A stretch of 64,000 nucleotides of DNA. Source: Rhodobacter sp. Its GTDB lineage: Bacteria; Pseudomonadota; Alphaproteobacteria; Rhodobacterales; Rhodobacteraceae. The translations under genes were made by a program, and so were the position numbers. Below, piece by piece: positions 27,377 to 37,252 of the stretch. The notes under the pieces were generated by a model. That model was not told the origin of the DNA. It was given only the letters and a program-made list of their open reading frames with translations, and did no database searches. How positions within the stretch are numbered: position 1 is the stretch's first letter; the number at the start of each line of letters is the position of its first letter. Where the stretch lies: contig JADJAB010000003.1 of the NCBI GenBank assembly GCA_016704435.1, positions 1-64,000 of the forward strand. The letters run 5' to 3'.

Positions 27377-28110
27377 CAGTGGTCCCCATATCCGAAATAG
27401 GCCGCCTGCATCGCCTCTGACTGCCCCATGGCGCGGGCGTCGCCGTCCAGCAGCACCTCGCCGCCGCGCATCAGGATCATCCGCCCGCCGACCATCATGG
27501 CGCGGGTCGACGATTGCTCGACGATCAGCAGCGTCAGTTTGCGGTGGGCGCGCAGCGCGATCAGCCGCTCGTAGACCTGGTCGGTGATGTTCGGCGCCAG
27601 GCCCAGGCTTGGCTCGTCAATCGCGATCAGCCGCGGGTTGGTCATCAGCGCCCGGCCGATCACCAGCATCTGCTGCTGGCCGCCCGACAGCAGGCCGGCC
27701 TGGGTGTGCCGCCGCTCCTTCAGGATCGGGAAGGTCGCATAGATCTCTTCCAGTGCATCCGCCGCACGGCCCCGCCAGCCGTGCTCACCCGCATGCATGC
27801 CGGTGCCGACAGTCAGGTTCTCCTCGATGGTCAGGCTGCCGAACACCTCGCGCCCCTCGGGCACCATCGACACGCCGAGGCGGGCGATGTCTTCCGGCGC
27901 GCGGCCGGTGATGTCGTGGTCGGCAAAGTCGATGCGCCCGCCCGCGGGCGGCGTGACGCCCGCAATCGCCCGCAGCAGGCTGGATTTCCCCGCCCCGTTC
28001 GGCCCGGTGATGAACAGGATCTCGCCCTCGGCCAGGGTGAAGGCCACGTTGCGAACGGCGGTCAGGCGGCCATAGCGGATGGTCAGGTTCGACAGGCTCA
28101 GCAGGCTCAT
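27376..28110 (-). CDS. ABC transporter ATP-binding protein, LivF type
   Basis: A 244-aa ATPase. Walker A is ITGPNGAGKSSLL, the signature motif LLSGGQQQMLVIGRAL, and Walker B RLIAIDEPSLGLAP, ending in the LivF-typical QAAYFGYGDH. It pairs with the LivG-type subunit encoded upstream (4-bp overlap) to drive import. Confidence 0.94.
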   Translation of the reverse strand: MSLLSLSNLTIRYGRLTAVRNVAFTLAEGEILFITGPNGAGKSSLLRAIAGVTPPAGGRIDFADHDITGRAPEDIARLGVSMVPEGREVFGSLTIEENLTVGTGMHAGEHGWRGRAADALEEIYATFPILKERRHTQAGLLSGGQQQMLVIGRALMTNPRLIAIDEPSLGLAPNITDQVYERLIALRAHRKLTLLIVEQSSTRAMMVGGRMILMRGGEVLLDGDARAMGQSEAMQAAYFGYGDH

Positions 28111-28859
28111 GCCCCCACCTCCAGAACCGGCAGGTCGGTGTCGGTCGCGGTGCCCATGTAGGCATGCCGCACGGTCTCGGAGTCGCGGATCTGCGCCGGC
28201 GGCCCGGTCTCGATCACGGCACCCGAATCCAGCACCACGATGTGGTCGCAGAGGTTCAGGACCAGCCCGACGTTATGTTCGATCAGCAGGACCCCGCAGC
28301 CCATTTCCCCGGCAATCCGCCGGATCAAGGCTGACAGATCGGCCGCCTCCTGCCCGCTCATCCCCGCGGCGGGTTCGTCCAGCAGCAGATACTTCGGCCG
28401 CCCCATCAGGGCGCGGCCGATCGCCACCCGGCGCTCGTCGGTATAGGGCAGGGTGCCCGCAATGCGAGAGGCCAGGGGGGCGATGCCCACCCACTCCAGC
28501 ATCGCCTCGGCCTCGGCAATCGCCGCCCGGCGGCTTTGGCCCAGGCCGACGCCCGTCACCTCCAGATTGTCGATGACAGGCAGGTCGCGGAACAGGCGCC
28601 CGCCCTGAAAGGTGCGCGCGATGCCGCGCCGGCGCAGAAGGTTGGGCTTCAGCCCCGACAGGCGCTGGCCATCCAGTGTGACGGCCCCTTCGGTCGGGGT
28701 CTGAAACCCGGTCAACACGTTGACAAGCGTGGTCTTTCCGGCCCCGTTCGGACCGATCAGCCCGACGATCTGGCCTGAAGACACCGTCAGATCGACCTCT
28801 GACAGGGCCCTAAGCCCCGCAAAGGCGACCGAGACCTTGTCTGCGTGCAGATCGCTCAT
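28107..28859 (-). CDS. ABC transporter ATP-binding protein, LivG type
   Basis: A 250-aa ATPase. Walker A is LIGPNGAGKTTLVNVLTG, Walker B KYLLLDEPAAGMS, and the LivG hallmark IEHNVGLVLNLCDHIVVLDS. The signature loop reads LPYTDERRVAIGRALM instead of the usual LSxGxQ; LPYGxQRRLEIARAL is the LivG norm, so the variation is moderate. Its start overlaps the hydantoinase A stop (ATGA), tying import to the hydrolase. Confidence 0.93.
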   Translation of the reverse strand: MSDLHADKVSVAFAGLRALSEVDLTVSSGQIVGLIGPNGAGKTTLVNVLTGFQTPTEGAVTLDGQRLSGLKPNLLRRRGIARTFQGGRLFRDLPVIDNLEVTGVGLGQSRRAAIAEAEAMLEWVGIAPLASRIAGTLPYTDERRVAIGRALMGRPKYLLLDEPAAGMSGQEAADLSALIRRIAGEMGCGVLLIEHNVGLVLNLCDHIVVLDSGAVIETGPPAQIRDSETVRHAYMGTATDTDLPVLEVGA

Positions 28860-30946
28860 CTGCTCCCCTTCTTGTCGCGGGTGATCAGGTAAGACCCGCT
28901 TTCGTCCAGGCGGGCGGTCCAGCCCGGCTCGATCACGATGGTCGTGGTCACCTCCTCGATCACCGCCGGGCCCTTGATCGTGGCCCCGGCGCCCAAGGGC
29001 GTGCCGTCGTAGATCGGCGTCTTGATCGCCTTGCCATCGGCCGAGAACACTGCGTTGCGATGTCCCTTCAGTGCCTTGTCGGGGGCCGCCCCCTTGCCGA
29101 TCTTCATCCGCTCGGGCTTTTCCACCACGCCGTAGAGCGTGGATTCGATGTTCACGACCTCGACGGTCGAGAGCGGCTCGGAATAGGTGTAAAGCTGCTT
29201 GTGGCGTTTGTGGAACGCCTCGATTACCTTTCCGATGCTGCGCGCATCCACCTTGAACGTATCGATTTCAACCGTGCATTCATGCACTTGCCCGACATAC
29301 CTCATGTCCAGGCTGCGCTTGATGCGGGTGTCCTTCTTGCCGAAGCCATCCGATTTCAGATGGTCCAGCCCTTGCGCCTCGATCTGGTTGAACAGCTCGT
29401 CGATGCGGGCGTAGGCCGCGTCATTGTCCAGCCGCAAGGGGGCGGTGGCCATGTAGTTGTATTTGACGTCAGAGATGATCTGGCCAAAGGCACACAGGCC
29501 GGACGCCAGCTTGGGCAGAACGATGGTGTTGATCCCGATCGCATCGGCCAGCGCCGTGATATGCGCCGCCGTGGCCCCGCCGGCGCCGACCAGCACGAAG
29601 TCGCGCGGGTCATAGCCACGCTCCACCGTCACCCGGCGGATGCCGTTCACCATATTGGCGTTGACGATGGTGAACATGCCATAGGCGGCGCGTTCCACGC
29701 TCATCTGCAGCGGGTCGGCAAGGTTCGTCTTCACCGCCGCCCGCGCCTTGGCCGCATCCAGCGGCAACCGGCCGCCGACCAGCCCGTCGGGGTTCAGATA
29801 GCCCAGCACAAGGTGGGCATCCGAGACCGTGGGCAGCGTGCCGCCTTGGCCATAGCAGGCCGGGCCGGGGTCGGAGCCCGCCGATTGCGGCCCCATCTGC
29901 ATCAACCCCGTCTCGTCGATCCAGCCGATCGAGCCACCTCCGGCCCCCAGGGTTTCGACCTGAATCATCGGCACCCCGATGCGATAGCGCAGGAAGTCGA
30001 TGTTCTTGTTGATGTTGGTGGTGCCGTCCTTGGTCAGCGTGATGTCAAAGGACGTGCCGCCCATGTCGACGGTGATCACGTCTTTCTTGCCAAAGGGCGC
30101 ACAGACGTATTGCCCGGCCTCGGGCGCCGAGGCGGGGCCGGAGTTGATGGCATAGACGCTGCGATCGGTCATCGCCTGACCCACGGCAAGACCGCCGTTC
30201 GACTGGTAGTAGCGCACCGGTTGCTTGGCACCCAACGACCGGAAGTATTCATCCACCGCCGCCACATAGCGTTTCATGATCGGGGCCAGATAGGCGTTCA
30301 CCACGGCAGTCGAGGTGCGGGTATACTCGCGCACCTGCGGGTAAAGCTCTGACCCCAGGGTCAGAACCACGCCCGGCAGCATCTCGCGCACGATCTCGCC
30401 CGCGCGCGCCTCATGCTCGGGGTGCAGCACCGACCAGACGAAGCTGATCGCCACGGTATCGACGCCCTCGGCCTTGAACACCTCGCAGGCCGCGCGCACG
30501 TCCGCTTCGTTCAGCGGCGTGCGGACAGAGCCGTCCGACAGCACCCGCTCATGCACGCCGCGCCGCAGATAGCGCGGCACCAGCATCGTTGCGGGTGGGT
30601 ATTCCGGATCATAGCGATAGCCGTCTTCCTTGTGGCCCAGCCGGATCTCAAGCGAATCCTCATGCCCCGCCGTGCAGATCAGCCCGGTCTTCGCGCCCTT
30701 CATGGTGATCAGCGCGTTCAGACCCACGGTGGTGCCGTTGATGCACAGATCGCAGTTCGACACCACATGTTCAGCCGTCACGCCAAGGTCTTCGACAATC
30801 AGCGCCAGCCCGTTCCTGATTGCCAAAGTCGGGTCCTGAGGCGTCGACAGCGCCTTGTAAAGACGCACTTTTCCGCTTTTGTCGGCCAGCACGAAATCGG
30901 TGAAGGTGCCGCCGGCGTCAATGCCCAGTCTGTATTCGGATTTCAT
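28856..30946 (-). CDS. Hydantoinase/oxoprolinase subunit A (HyuA type)
   Basis: A 696-aa ATP-using subunit of an N-methylhydantoinase/5-oxoprolinase-type enzyme. The ASKHA ATPase begins YRLGIDAGGTFTDFVLADK. The second phosphate loop is VITVDMGGTSFDITLTKDG, with TLGAGGGSIGWIDETG and VLVGAGGATAAHITALADAI behind it. Such enzymes phosphorylate a lactam or imide carbonyl so subunit B can open it (5-oxoproline, hydantoins, caprolactam). I chose ATG 30946, 13 bp after the hyuB-type stop; the longer frame upstream only reads into that gene. Confidence 0.92.
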   Translation of the reverse strand: MKSEYRLGIDAGGTFTDFVLADKSGKVRLYKALSTPQDPTLAIRNGLALIVEDLGVTAEHVVSNCDLCINGTTVGLNALITMKGAKTGLICTAGHEDSLEIRLGHKEDGYRYDPEYPPATMLVPRYLRRGVHERVLSDGSVRTPLNEADVRAACEVFKAEGVDTVAISFVWSVLHPEHEARAGEIVREMLPGVVLTLGSELYPQVREYTRTSTAVVNAYLAPIMKRYVAAVDEYFRSLGAKQPVRYYQSNGGLAVGQAMTDRSVYAINSGPASAPEAGQYVCAPFGKKDVITVDMGGTSFDITLTKDGTTNINKNIDFLRYRIGVPMIQVETLGAGGGSIGWIDETGLMQMGPQSAGSDPGPACYGQGGTLPTVSDAHLVLGYLNPDGLVGGRLPLDAAKARAAVKTNLADPLQMSVERAAYGMFTIVNANMVNGIRRVTVERGYDPRDFVLVGAGGATAAHITALADAIGINTIVLPKLASGLCAFGQIISDVKYNYMATAPLRLDNDAAYARIDELFNQIEAQGLDHLKSDGFGKKDTRIKRSLDMRYVGQVHECTVEIDTFKVDARSIGKVIEAFHKRHKQLYTYSEPLSTVEVVNIESTLYGVVEKPERMKIGKGAAPDKALKGHRNAVFSADGKAIKTPIYDGTPLGAGATIKGPAVIEEVTTTIVIEPGWTARLDESGSYLITRDKKGSR

Positions 30947-30959
30947 TGTCTCACCCCCC

Positions 30960-32741
30960 CTATTTCGCGGCCACGGCGCGACGCTTCGCCCGCAGAGCTT
31001 CGGTTGCACCCATGTCCACGGCCAGCGTGGCAGGGTCGGTGATGATGACGCCGTAATCCTCCTTTGCGCCCTCGACGGAAACCAATCCGTTCTTCATGTC
31101 CCAGACGACCTTCTCGACCGGTCGATCCATCGGGTTGCCGTAACCGCCGCCGCCGGGGTTCATGTTGGTGATCCGGTCGCCGGGCTTGATGACCTTGATG
31201 ACGTTCTCGCGGATGGTCTCAGAGTGATCGCCCATCACCAACTCCAACCGGCCGACCTTGTTGTCGATCATCGTGCTGGCGGCCCCTGCGGCCCCCACTG
31301 CCGGAATGCGGCGGCCCTCGCCGAAGGTGATAAAGGTCATGTCGTCGTTCAGCGGCTCCACCTCCCAGGCGGTGCCCGATCCGCCGCGGAATTTGCCTGC
31401 CCCGCCGCTATCGGTCATCAGCGAATAGCGGTGGATGATGATCGGGTAGGAATGCTCCAGCAGTTCCACATCGCCCGAGGTCAGCGCGCCGAAACAGCAC
31501 TCCGGCCCGCAGGCGTGCCAGCCGTCCTGGGATGGCGTTGCCCCGGCGCCCGAGATTATGGTGGCCAGCACCATCGTCACGTATTCTTCGTCGTGCCGCT
31601 TGTCCCAACCGGCGATGTTCAGCCCGTTGGCATGGCCCCAGGATGCGCTGACCTTCGACGGCACCGCCTTTTCGAACGCCAGCCGCACCGCGTCGGTCAG
31701 CGTCTCCATCGGCGTCGTGGTGCAGTTCATGTGCGGCGCCGGTTCCCTGGCGTTGCACAGCGTTCCCTTTGGCCCCATGTCGACCGAGATGCAGCGATAG
31801 AGCCCCTCGTTATAGGGCGGCGGCAGTTGGGCGAACATCATCAGCCCCAGATAGACGCCGGAATAGCTGTTCCCCTCGTAACTGTTGATGAAATAAGGGA
31901 TTTGCGGCGGGGAATCGATCTCGATATGGCAATTGTCGCCCTTGATCGTGACGCGCGCCTTGATCTCCAGATCGCCAAAGCCGTGGCCTGCGTCTTCAAC
32001 GATCGCGGCCCCTTCATAGGTGCCATCAGGCACCGAAGAAATCAGCCCGCGCATCTGCCGCTCGGCCATGTCCAGCAGCGTCTCGATACAGGCATCGACC
32101 TGCGCTTCGCCGTATTTCTCCAGCATGGCGATCAGCGCGCGCTCGCCCACCTGACAGGCGCCGATCAGGGCGTTGAAATCGCCCTCCTGGTCGCGGCGTG
32201 CCCGCATGTTGGTCAGGATGAAGTTCAGCACATCCTTGCGGGGAACCCCGCGATCCCAGACCTTAACGGGGGGAATCCGCAGGCATTCGGCGTAGATTTC
32301 CTTGGCGTTCGGGTTGTAGCCGGCAGGCACCGGCCCGCCCACGTCGGTCAGATGGCCCTTGCAGACGGTCCAGTATTTCAGCCGGCCCTTCCAGAACACC
32401 GGACGATAGAAACAGGTGTCGATGGCATGGCTGCCACCCCAGGCCGGGTCATTGTGGATCAGAAGGTCGCCTTCGTGGATGTCGCCCTCGAAATACCCTG
32501 CCACCACCTTCATCGCCGGGATCAGGCTGCCGAGGTGAATCGGAATGTCCTGGCCTTGCAGGATCATCTCGGGCACCGCGTTGAACAGCGCCGTGGAATA
32601 ATCATGCGCCAGGTTGAACACGGATGACCGCGCGGTTTTCTCCAGCGACAGCGTCATCTCTCGCTGCGTCGTCTCCAGAATTCCGCGCACCACCGACAAG
32701 GTGATCGGGTCGACTTCGACCTTTTTCTTCGTCTTCGCCAC
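30960..32741 (-). CDS. Hydantoinase/oxoprolinase subunit B (HyuB type)
   Basis: A 593-aa catalytic subunit of the ATP-dependent cyclic-amide hydrolase. Family features are NLAHDYSTALFNAVPEMILQ, the metal-site region DLLIHNDPAWGGSHAIDTCF, GHLTDVGGPVPAGYN and the C-terminal MNPGGGGYGNPMDRPVEKV. Cysteines in GWHACGPECCFGALTSGD are unusual in number. It is the first gene of the hydantoinase-importer operon. Together with subunit A it defines the operon's substrate class as a lactam or imide. Confidence 0.92.
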   Translation of the reverse strand: MAKTKKKVEVDPITLSVVRGILETTQREMTLSLEKTARSSVFNLAHDYSTALFNAVPEMILQGQDIPIHLGSLIPAMKVVAGYFEGDIHEGDLLIHNDPAWGGSHAIDTCFYRPVFWKGRLKYWTVCKGHLTDVGGPVPAGYNPNAKEIYAECLRIPPVKVWDRGVPRKDVLNFILTNMRARRDQEGDFNALIGACQVGERALIAMLEKYGEAQVDACIETLLDMAERQMRGLISSVPDGTYEGAAIVEDAGHGFGDLEIKARVTIKGDNCHIEIDSPPQIPYFINSYEGNSYSGVYLGLMMFAQLPPPYNEGLYRCISVDMGPKGTLCNAREPAPHMNCTTTPMETLTDAVRLAFEKAVPSKVSASWGHANGLNIAGWDKRHDEEYVTMVLATIISGAGATPSQDGWHACGPECCFGALTSGDVELLEHSYPIIIHRYSLMTDSGGAGKFRGGSGTAWEVEPLNDDMTFITFGEGRRIPAVGAAGAASTMIDNKVGRLELVMGDHSETIRENVIKVIKPGDRITNMNPGGGGYGNPMDRPVEKVVWDMKNGLVSVEGAKEDYGVIITDPATLAVDMGATEALRAKRRAVAAK

Positions 32742-33007
32742 TAGCTAGCCCTCCGGTAAGGGCCGCGCAACAGGGCAGGGCGAAGGCCTGGGCAAGTGCC
32801 AAAGCCCGATCCGAATCGTATCCAAACCCTGTCGCGCGGCGTCTGTTGCGCCGTTGATGGGCCAAGGCTAGCGGCTGGGTTCGCCCGCCGTCTTTGCAAC
32901 GGGCGCACGGGTTCTTGCATTTCCGTGCAGTCTGACTGCCGATGGGAAGGCGACTCTTTACAGAGATGGCAGGGCGTGGCCTGATGGCCGAAGGGGGGAT
33001 ACGGGCA

Positions 33008-33952
33008 ATGAAAACCACGATCACCACGGCCGGGGTGGACCAGTCGGCGCGCAGCCGCCATTGGCACGACGCCATCGCGCGCGCCTATTTCCCGCTGGAC
33101 CTCAGCTTCCCGCGGCCCGCCACCTTCAACGGCACCCTCACCACCTGGGATCTGGGCGGCGTGTCGCTGTCGCGGCTGACCTCGGACGCGCTGTTCTACC
33201 GCCGCCTGCCGAAGCATTTCCGCGAACCCGGCCCCGAGGAATTCCTCGTTACCCTTCCCGCCAAGTCCGAACTGCGCTTTTCCCAGGGCGGCCGAGAAGT
33301 GCGCGCCAACCCCGGCGCCTTCTTCATCGAGCGCAGCCACGAGCCTTACGAATTCTCCCACGCCGAATTCGCCGACCTTTGGGTGATGAAGCTGCCGAAA
33401 GACCTGCTGGGCGGCCGCATCCGCGCGCCCGACCGCTTTTGCAGCCTGCAATTCGATGCGACGAACGGCGCCAACGGGCTGTTTGTCGACATGGTCCACC
33501 TGATCCCGCAGCGCTACGACGCGATGACGGTCGAGGCGCGGGCCACCGTCGGCCGCCAGTTGGCTGACCTTCTGGCCTTGGCGATCCAGTCTGACGAGCG
33601 CGTCCTGACCTCCGGCGCCTCCACCGTGCGCACCGCGCATCTGGCGCGGATCGAGGCGTTCGTGCGCCGCCACATCGATGACCCCGAGCTGGGCCCCGAT
33701 CAGGTGGCAGCGGGTTGCGGTATCTCGGTGCGCTACCTGCACGAACTCCTGCGCGACACCAACACCACTCTTGGCCAATGGATCCGCGACACCCGCCTGC
33801 AGGCAGCACACGAAGACCTGAGCAACCCCGCCGACCGCCGCGCGATCGGCGAGATTGCCTATGCCCGTGGCTTTCCCGATCAGGCGCAGTTCAGCCGGGC
33901 GTTCCGGGCGCGCTTCGGCATCACCCCGAAAGAGGCGCGGGCCAGCGCCTGA
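33008..33952 (+). CDS. AraC family regulator, divergent from the hydantoinase operon
   Basis: A 314-aa regulator with an AraC-binding-like N-terminal domain of the FeaR/NahR-type (DUF/AraC_binding_2; WHDAIARAYFPLDLSF, FFIERSHEPYEFSH). A C-terminal double helix-turn-helix follows (about residues 215-310; VAAGCGISVRYLHELLRDTN and IGEIAYARGFPDQAQFSRAF). I chose ATG 33008, which gives the usual N-terminus MKTTITTAG. It faces away from the hyuB-type gene over a 266-bp gap, so it is the likely activator of that operon, responding to the imported compound. Confidence 0.88.
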   Translation: MKTTITTAGVDQSARSRHWHDAIARAYFPLDLSFPRPATFNGTLTTWDLGGVSLSRLTSDALFYRRLPKHFREPGPEEFLVTLPAKSELRFSQGGREVRANPGAFFIERSHEPYEFSHAEFADLWVMKLPKDLLGGRIRAPDRFCSLQFDATNGANGLFVDMVHLIPQRYDAMTVEARATVGRQLADLLALAIQSDERVLTSGASTVRTAHLARIEAFVRRHIDDPELGPDQVAAGCGISVRYLHELLRDTNTTLGQWIRDTRLQAAHEDLSNPADRRAIGEIAYARGFPDQAQFSRAFRARFGITPKEARASA

Positions 33953-33981
33953 AAAGCTGCTCATCGTCGCAGTTCGCGGGT

Positions 33982-34004
33982 TCTTCGCGACACCGCCGCG
34001 AAGA
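33982..34004. terminator. Hairpin between convergent araC-type and pxpC genes
   Basis: TCTTCGCG and CGCGAAGA form a perfect 8-bp stem around ACACCGC in the 86-bp gap between two convergent genes. It can serve both directions; there is no clear T-run. Confidence 0.5.
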
Positions 34005-34038
34005 GAAGCCGAAGGTGCGCTATGAGCATTCCCTGCCA

Positions 34039-35007
34039 TCACCGCCCCAGATGCGCCCGAACGCGCGCCAAGGCTGCCTGCCGGTCCGCCCGTGCCGCCA
34101 GCGCCTGATCCATCGTCACCTCGACGAAACGTGCCGGCGCATGCGGCTGCAACTGGCCGATCAGGTCCATGTCGGCGCTGATCACGCAGCCCAGCATCAT
34201 GTAGCCGCCGCCCGACACTGCGTCGCGGTGCAGGACAATCGGCTCGGTCCCGCCGGGCACCTGGACCGACCCATAGGGATAGCAGGCATCGACGATGTTG
34301 GACGGGTTCGACCCGGCGCCGAAGGGCGGCTCGCGCGGCACGAAATCCAGCGCCGTGCCGCCGCGGAAGCGGTATCCGATCCGGTCCGCCTCGGGCGCGA
34401 CCTTCCAGGTATCCGCGAAAAACCGCTTCCCGGCCTCGGCGGTGATCCGGTGCCAGTAAAGCCCCGGCAGCATCCGCAACTCGGCCGGATTTCCCGGCCC
34501 GCGCCGCAGGTTATGCGGCACCATGCCCTTTGCGGGCTTGCCCACGCCCATCGGCAGCCAGTCGCCGGCCTTCAGAGCCCGACCCTCGTGCCCGCCCAGG
34601 GCGCCCAGCGTATAGGTCGACCGCGACCCCAGAGTGACCGGCACGTCGATCCCGCCCGACACCGCAATACAGGTCCGCGCGCCACCCTTCAGATAGCCGA
34701 AGGTCAGCCGGTCGCCGGCCTTCACCGGAAAAGCCTCCCATCCCGGCATCTCGGTCCCGTTCAGTCTGGGCGGCAGGTCGCCCCCGGTCACCGCGACCGT
34801 GGTCGCCGCGGTAAACTCAAGCTCCGGTCCCAGGAACACCGCCTCCAGCACGGCGGCGCCTTCGTCATTGCCGACCAGCATGTTGGCCGCCCGCAAGGCA
34901 TATCGGTCCATCCCGCCCGAGATCGGAATGCCAAGGTGGTAATAGCCCGGCCGCCCCAGGTCCTGCACGGTGGTGGAAAGACCCGGCGAAATCACGTTAA
35001 CGGCCAT
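34039..35007 (-). CDS. pxpC: 5-oxoprolinase subunit C / biotin-dependent carboxyltransferase family (AHS2)
   Basis: A 322-aa protein of the KipA/AHS2 family. Hallmarks are SPGLSTTVQDLGRPGYYHLG at the N-terminus, then GGMDRYALRAANMLVGND, and RVQVPGGTEPIVLHRDAVSG-like SVQVPGGTEPIVLHRDAV. In PxpABC it acts with PxpB and PxpA to open 5-oxoproline using ATP. The same domain is the carboxyltransferase half of urea carboxylase. The start overlaps the pxpB stop by 11 bp. Last gene of the operon. Confidence 0.9.
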   Translation of the reverse strand: MAVNVISPGLSTTVQDLGRPGYYHLGIPISGGMDRYALRAANMLVGNDEGAAVLEAVFLGPELEFTAATTVAVTGGDLPPRLNGTEMPGWEAFPVKAGDRLTFGYLKGGARTCIAVSGGIDVPVTLGSRSTYTLGALGGHEGRALKAGDWLPMGVGKPAKGMVPHNLRRGPGNPAELRMLPGLYWHRITAEAGKRFFADTWKVAPEADRIGYRFRGGTALDFVPREPPFGAGSNPSNIVDACYPYGSVQVPGGTEPIVLHRDAVSGGGYMMLGCVISADMDLIGQLQPHAPARFVEVTMDQALAARADRQAALARVRAHLGR

Positions 35008-35872
35008 GGAGCACCTCCATCAGCTTGGCATTGGTGCCCGCCATATCCTTGTTGAACGCCGCCAGCGAAAACTCTGCCGGGCGGATCACCGGCTCGTAGC
35101 GGTTGCCCTCTACCGCCTCGATCGCCGCGTCGTATTCGTCGCGGGAAACCGGCTTCCACTTCACGATATCGCCGGGGCGGAAAAAGCACATCTCGTCTTG
35201 CAGGTAGGAAACCTGCTGCGTCGGGTCATAGATCGGCATCGGGGTCACCCCGAACATCTGATAGCCGCCCGCGCCGCGCACCGAATAGATGCAGGAAAAG
35301 CACCCGCCATAGCCCACCGTCAGCTTGGGCGTATCGGTGCGCGGCCGCAGGTATTTCGGCACCTGGATCTGACGCTTGCGCTCGACCATCTGGTAGAGGA
35401 ACGGCAGCCCGGCCACGAAGCCGACCATCGAGACGAACCACGGCTGCCCCGAATGCGCGGCGATGAAATCATCGACCGTGGCGTAATCGTTGATCCGGGC
35501 GGCATATTCGATGTCGGTCGAATTCGGGTCCTGATGCCGCTCGCGGAAGCGCATCAGGGTTTCATGCGTCCAGGGGTCCTGATACAGCACCGGTATCTCC
35601 ATGATCCGGGTCTTCAGCGTCGCGTCGGATTTCGACGCCGCCCCTTCCATGGATTGCAATTCTCGCAGCAAGTCGCCCGGCTTGATCGCGTCCGGGTCGA
35701 ACTTGATCTGGAAACTGGCGTTCGCCGGGCAAATCTCGGTCACGCCCTTGATGCCCGCCGCCTTGACCGCATTGGTCATCGACAGCGAGGTGAAGAAGGC
35801 CTCCAGCGACATTTCTTCGCTGACTTCCGCAAAGATATGCTCGTCCCCGCCGAAACTGAATCGGATCGACAT
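34997..35872 (-). CDS. pxpB: 5-oxoprolinase subunit B / carboxyltransferase family (AHS1)
   Basis: A 291-aa protein of the KipI/AHS1 family, with GFVAGLPFLYQMV and RTDTPKLTVGYGG followed by YSVRGAGGYQMFGVTPMPIY. It is 50-70 residues longer than the usual PxpB. The extra part is central (HETLMRFRERHQDPNSTDIE) and resembles the AHS1 region of urea carboxylase-like enzymes, so the substrate may not be 5-oxoproline. The FSCIYSVRG pair of nearby cysteines (GGCFSC) is also unusual. Located 8 bp after accC. Confidence 0.87.
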   Translation of the reverse strand: MSIRFSFGGDEHIFAEVSEEMSLEAFFTSLSMTNAVKAAGIKGVTEICPANASFQIKFDPDAIKPGDLLRELQSMEGAASKSDATLKTRIMEIPVLYQDPWTHETLMRFRERHQDPNSTDIEYAARINDYATVDDFIAAHSGQPWFVSMVGFVAGLPFLYQMVERKRQIQVPKYLRPRTDTPKLTVGYGGCFSCIYSVRGAGGYQMFGVTPMPIYDPTQQVSYLQDEMCFFRPGDIVKWKPVSRDEYDAAIEAVEGNRYEPVIRPAEFSLAAFNKDMAGTNAKLMEVLHGR

Positions 35873-35880
35873 GGTCCCTC

Positions 35881-37252
35881 CTATGGCTCCAGATCCGGCA
35901 CCAACCGGGCCGCATGGGTTTCCAGCCAGCCTTCCAGCCAGCGCGTATGCACCGCCCCCGCCTGCACTGACGGATCATCCGCCAAGGCCAGGAACAGCGG
36001 TTTTGTGGTCTTCAGCCCGTCGATGCGGGTCTCTTTCAGCGCCCGCACCAGCCGGGCAATTGCCGCCTCGCGCGTCTCGGCATGCACGACCAGCTTGGCC
36101 AGCAGAGAATCGTAGAAAGGCGGCACGGTGTAGCCCGCGTAGAGCATCGACTCGAACCGCACCCCCGGCCCGCCCGGCACCCGCAAATCCGTGACCGTGC
36201 CGGGGAAGGGGCGAAATCGCGCGACGGATCTTCGGCGTTCAACCGCACTTCGATGGCATGGCCGCGCACAACGATATCACGCTGGCGCAGGCGCAGCGCC
36301 TCCCCCGGCGATCCGCAGACCTTTCGGCCACCAGGTCGATCCCGGTGATCATCTCGGTCACCGGATGTTCGACCTGAATCCGGGTGTTCATCTCGATGAA
36401 ATAGAAGCGGTCCGTCGAGTCGTCGTAAAGATACTCGATCGTCCCGGCGCCGGAATAGCCCACCTCGCGCGCCAGCCGCACCGCACTTTGGCACAGCTCG
36501 TCACGCGCCCGCTCCGACAGCGCGCGGGACGGGGCCTCCTCCCAGACCTTCTGGCGGCGGCGCTGAAGCGAGCATTCCCGTTCCCAGCAATGCACCGCAT
36601 CCGCGCCATCGCCCAGCACCTGCACTTCGATATGCCGCGCCTTGCCGATGACCTTTTCCATATACAAACCGCCGTCGCCAAAGGCCGCCAGCGCCTCGGT
36701 CGCCGCCTGCGGAAACGCCGCCTCGAACTCCGCCAGGTCATTGGCGATCCGAATGCCGCGCCCGCCGCCCCCCGCCGCCGCCTTGATCATCACCGGAAAG
36801 CCGGTGTCCATCAGCACATGCCGCGCCTCGTCCAGATCGACCCGCCCCATGCTGCCCGGCACCACCGGCACCCCCGCCGCATGTGCGGCCGAGCGTGCGG
36901 CGACCTTGTCGCCCATGGTGCGGATCGCCTCTCCGCTTGGCCCGACGAAAGCCAGCCCCGCCGCCACGCAGGCATCGGCAAAATCGGCATTTTCGGCCAG
37001 AAAGCCATAGCCGGGATGCACCGCGTCGGCCCCGGTGTCTTTGGCGGCCTTCAGGATCGCCGCGACGTTCAGGTAGGATTTCCTCGCCGCCGGCGGTCCG
37101 ACATGCACCGCCTCATCGGCGATCTGCACATGCAAGCTGTCACGGTCGGCGTCCGAGTAGATCGCCACCGTGGCAATCCCGAGATCCTGCGCGGCGCGAA
37201 TCACCCGCACCGCGATTTCCCCCCGGTTGGCGACCAGAAGCTTGCGCAGCAT
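35881..37252 (-). CDS. accC: Biotin carboxylase (AccC type), two frame breaks near 36335 and 36212
   Basis: An ATP-grasp enzyme of about 457 aa after repair that carboxylates biotin on the BCCP encoded next door. The N-terminus is LRKLLVANRGEIAVRVIRAA. The glycine-rich ATP loop is KAAAGGGGRGIRIAND, and the active site EMNTRIQVEHPVTEMITGID is intact. The frame then breaks at VAE/KVCGSPGEALRL and again at DFAP/FPGTVTDLRVPGG; each is cured by one added base and the protein ends in WLETHAARLVPDLEP. This is an accessory copy tied to the oxoprolinase genes rather than the fatty-acid enzyme. Its ATG shares a base with the BCCP stop (TGATG). Confidence 0.88.

Noticed and set aside
28461..28500. Non-functional ATPase from a degenerate ABC signature (LPYTDERR) in the LivG-type subunit
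   Set aside because: LivG proteins normally have LPYGxQRR here; the Walker motifs and the IEHN switch are intact, so loss of activity is not supported.
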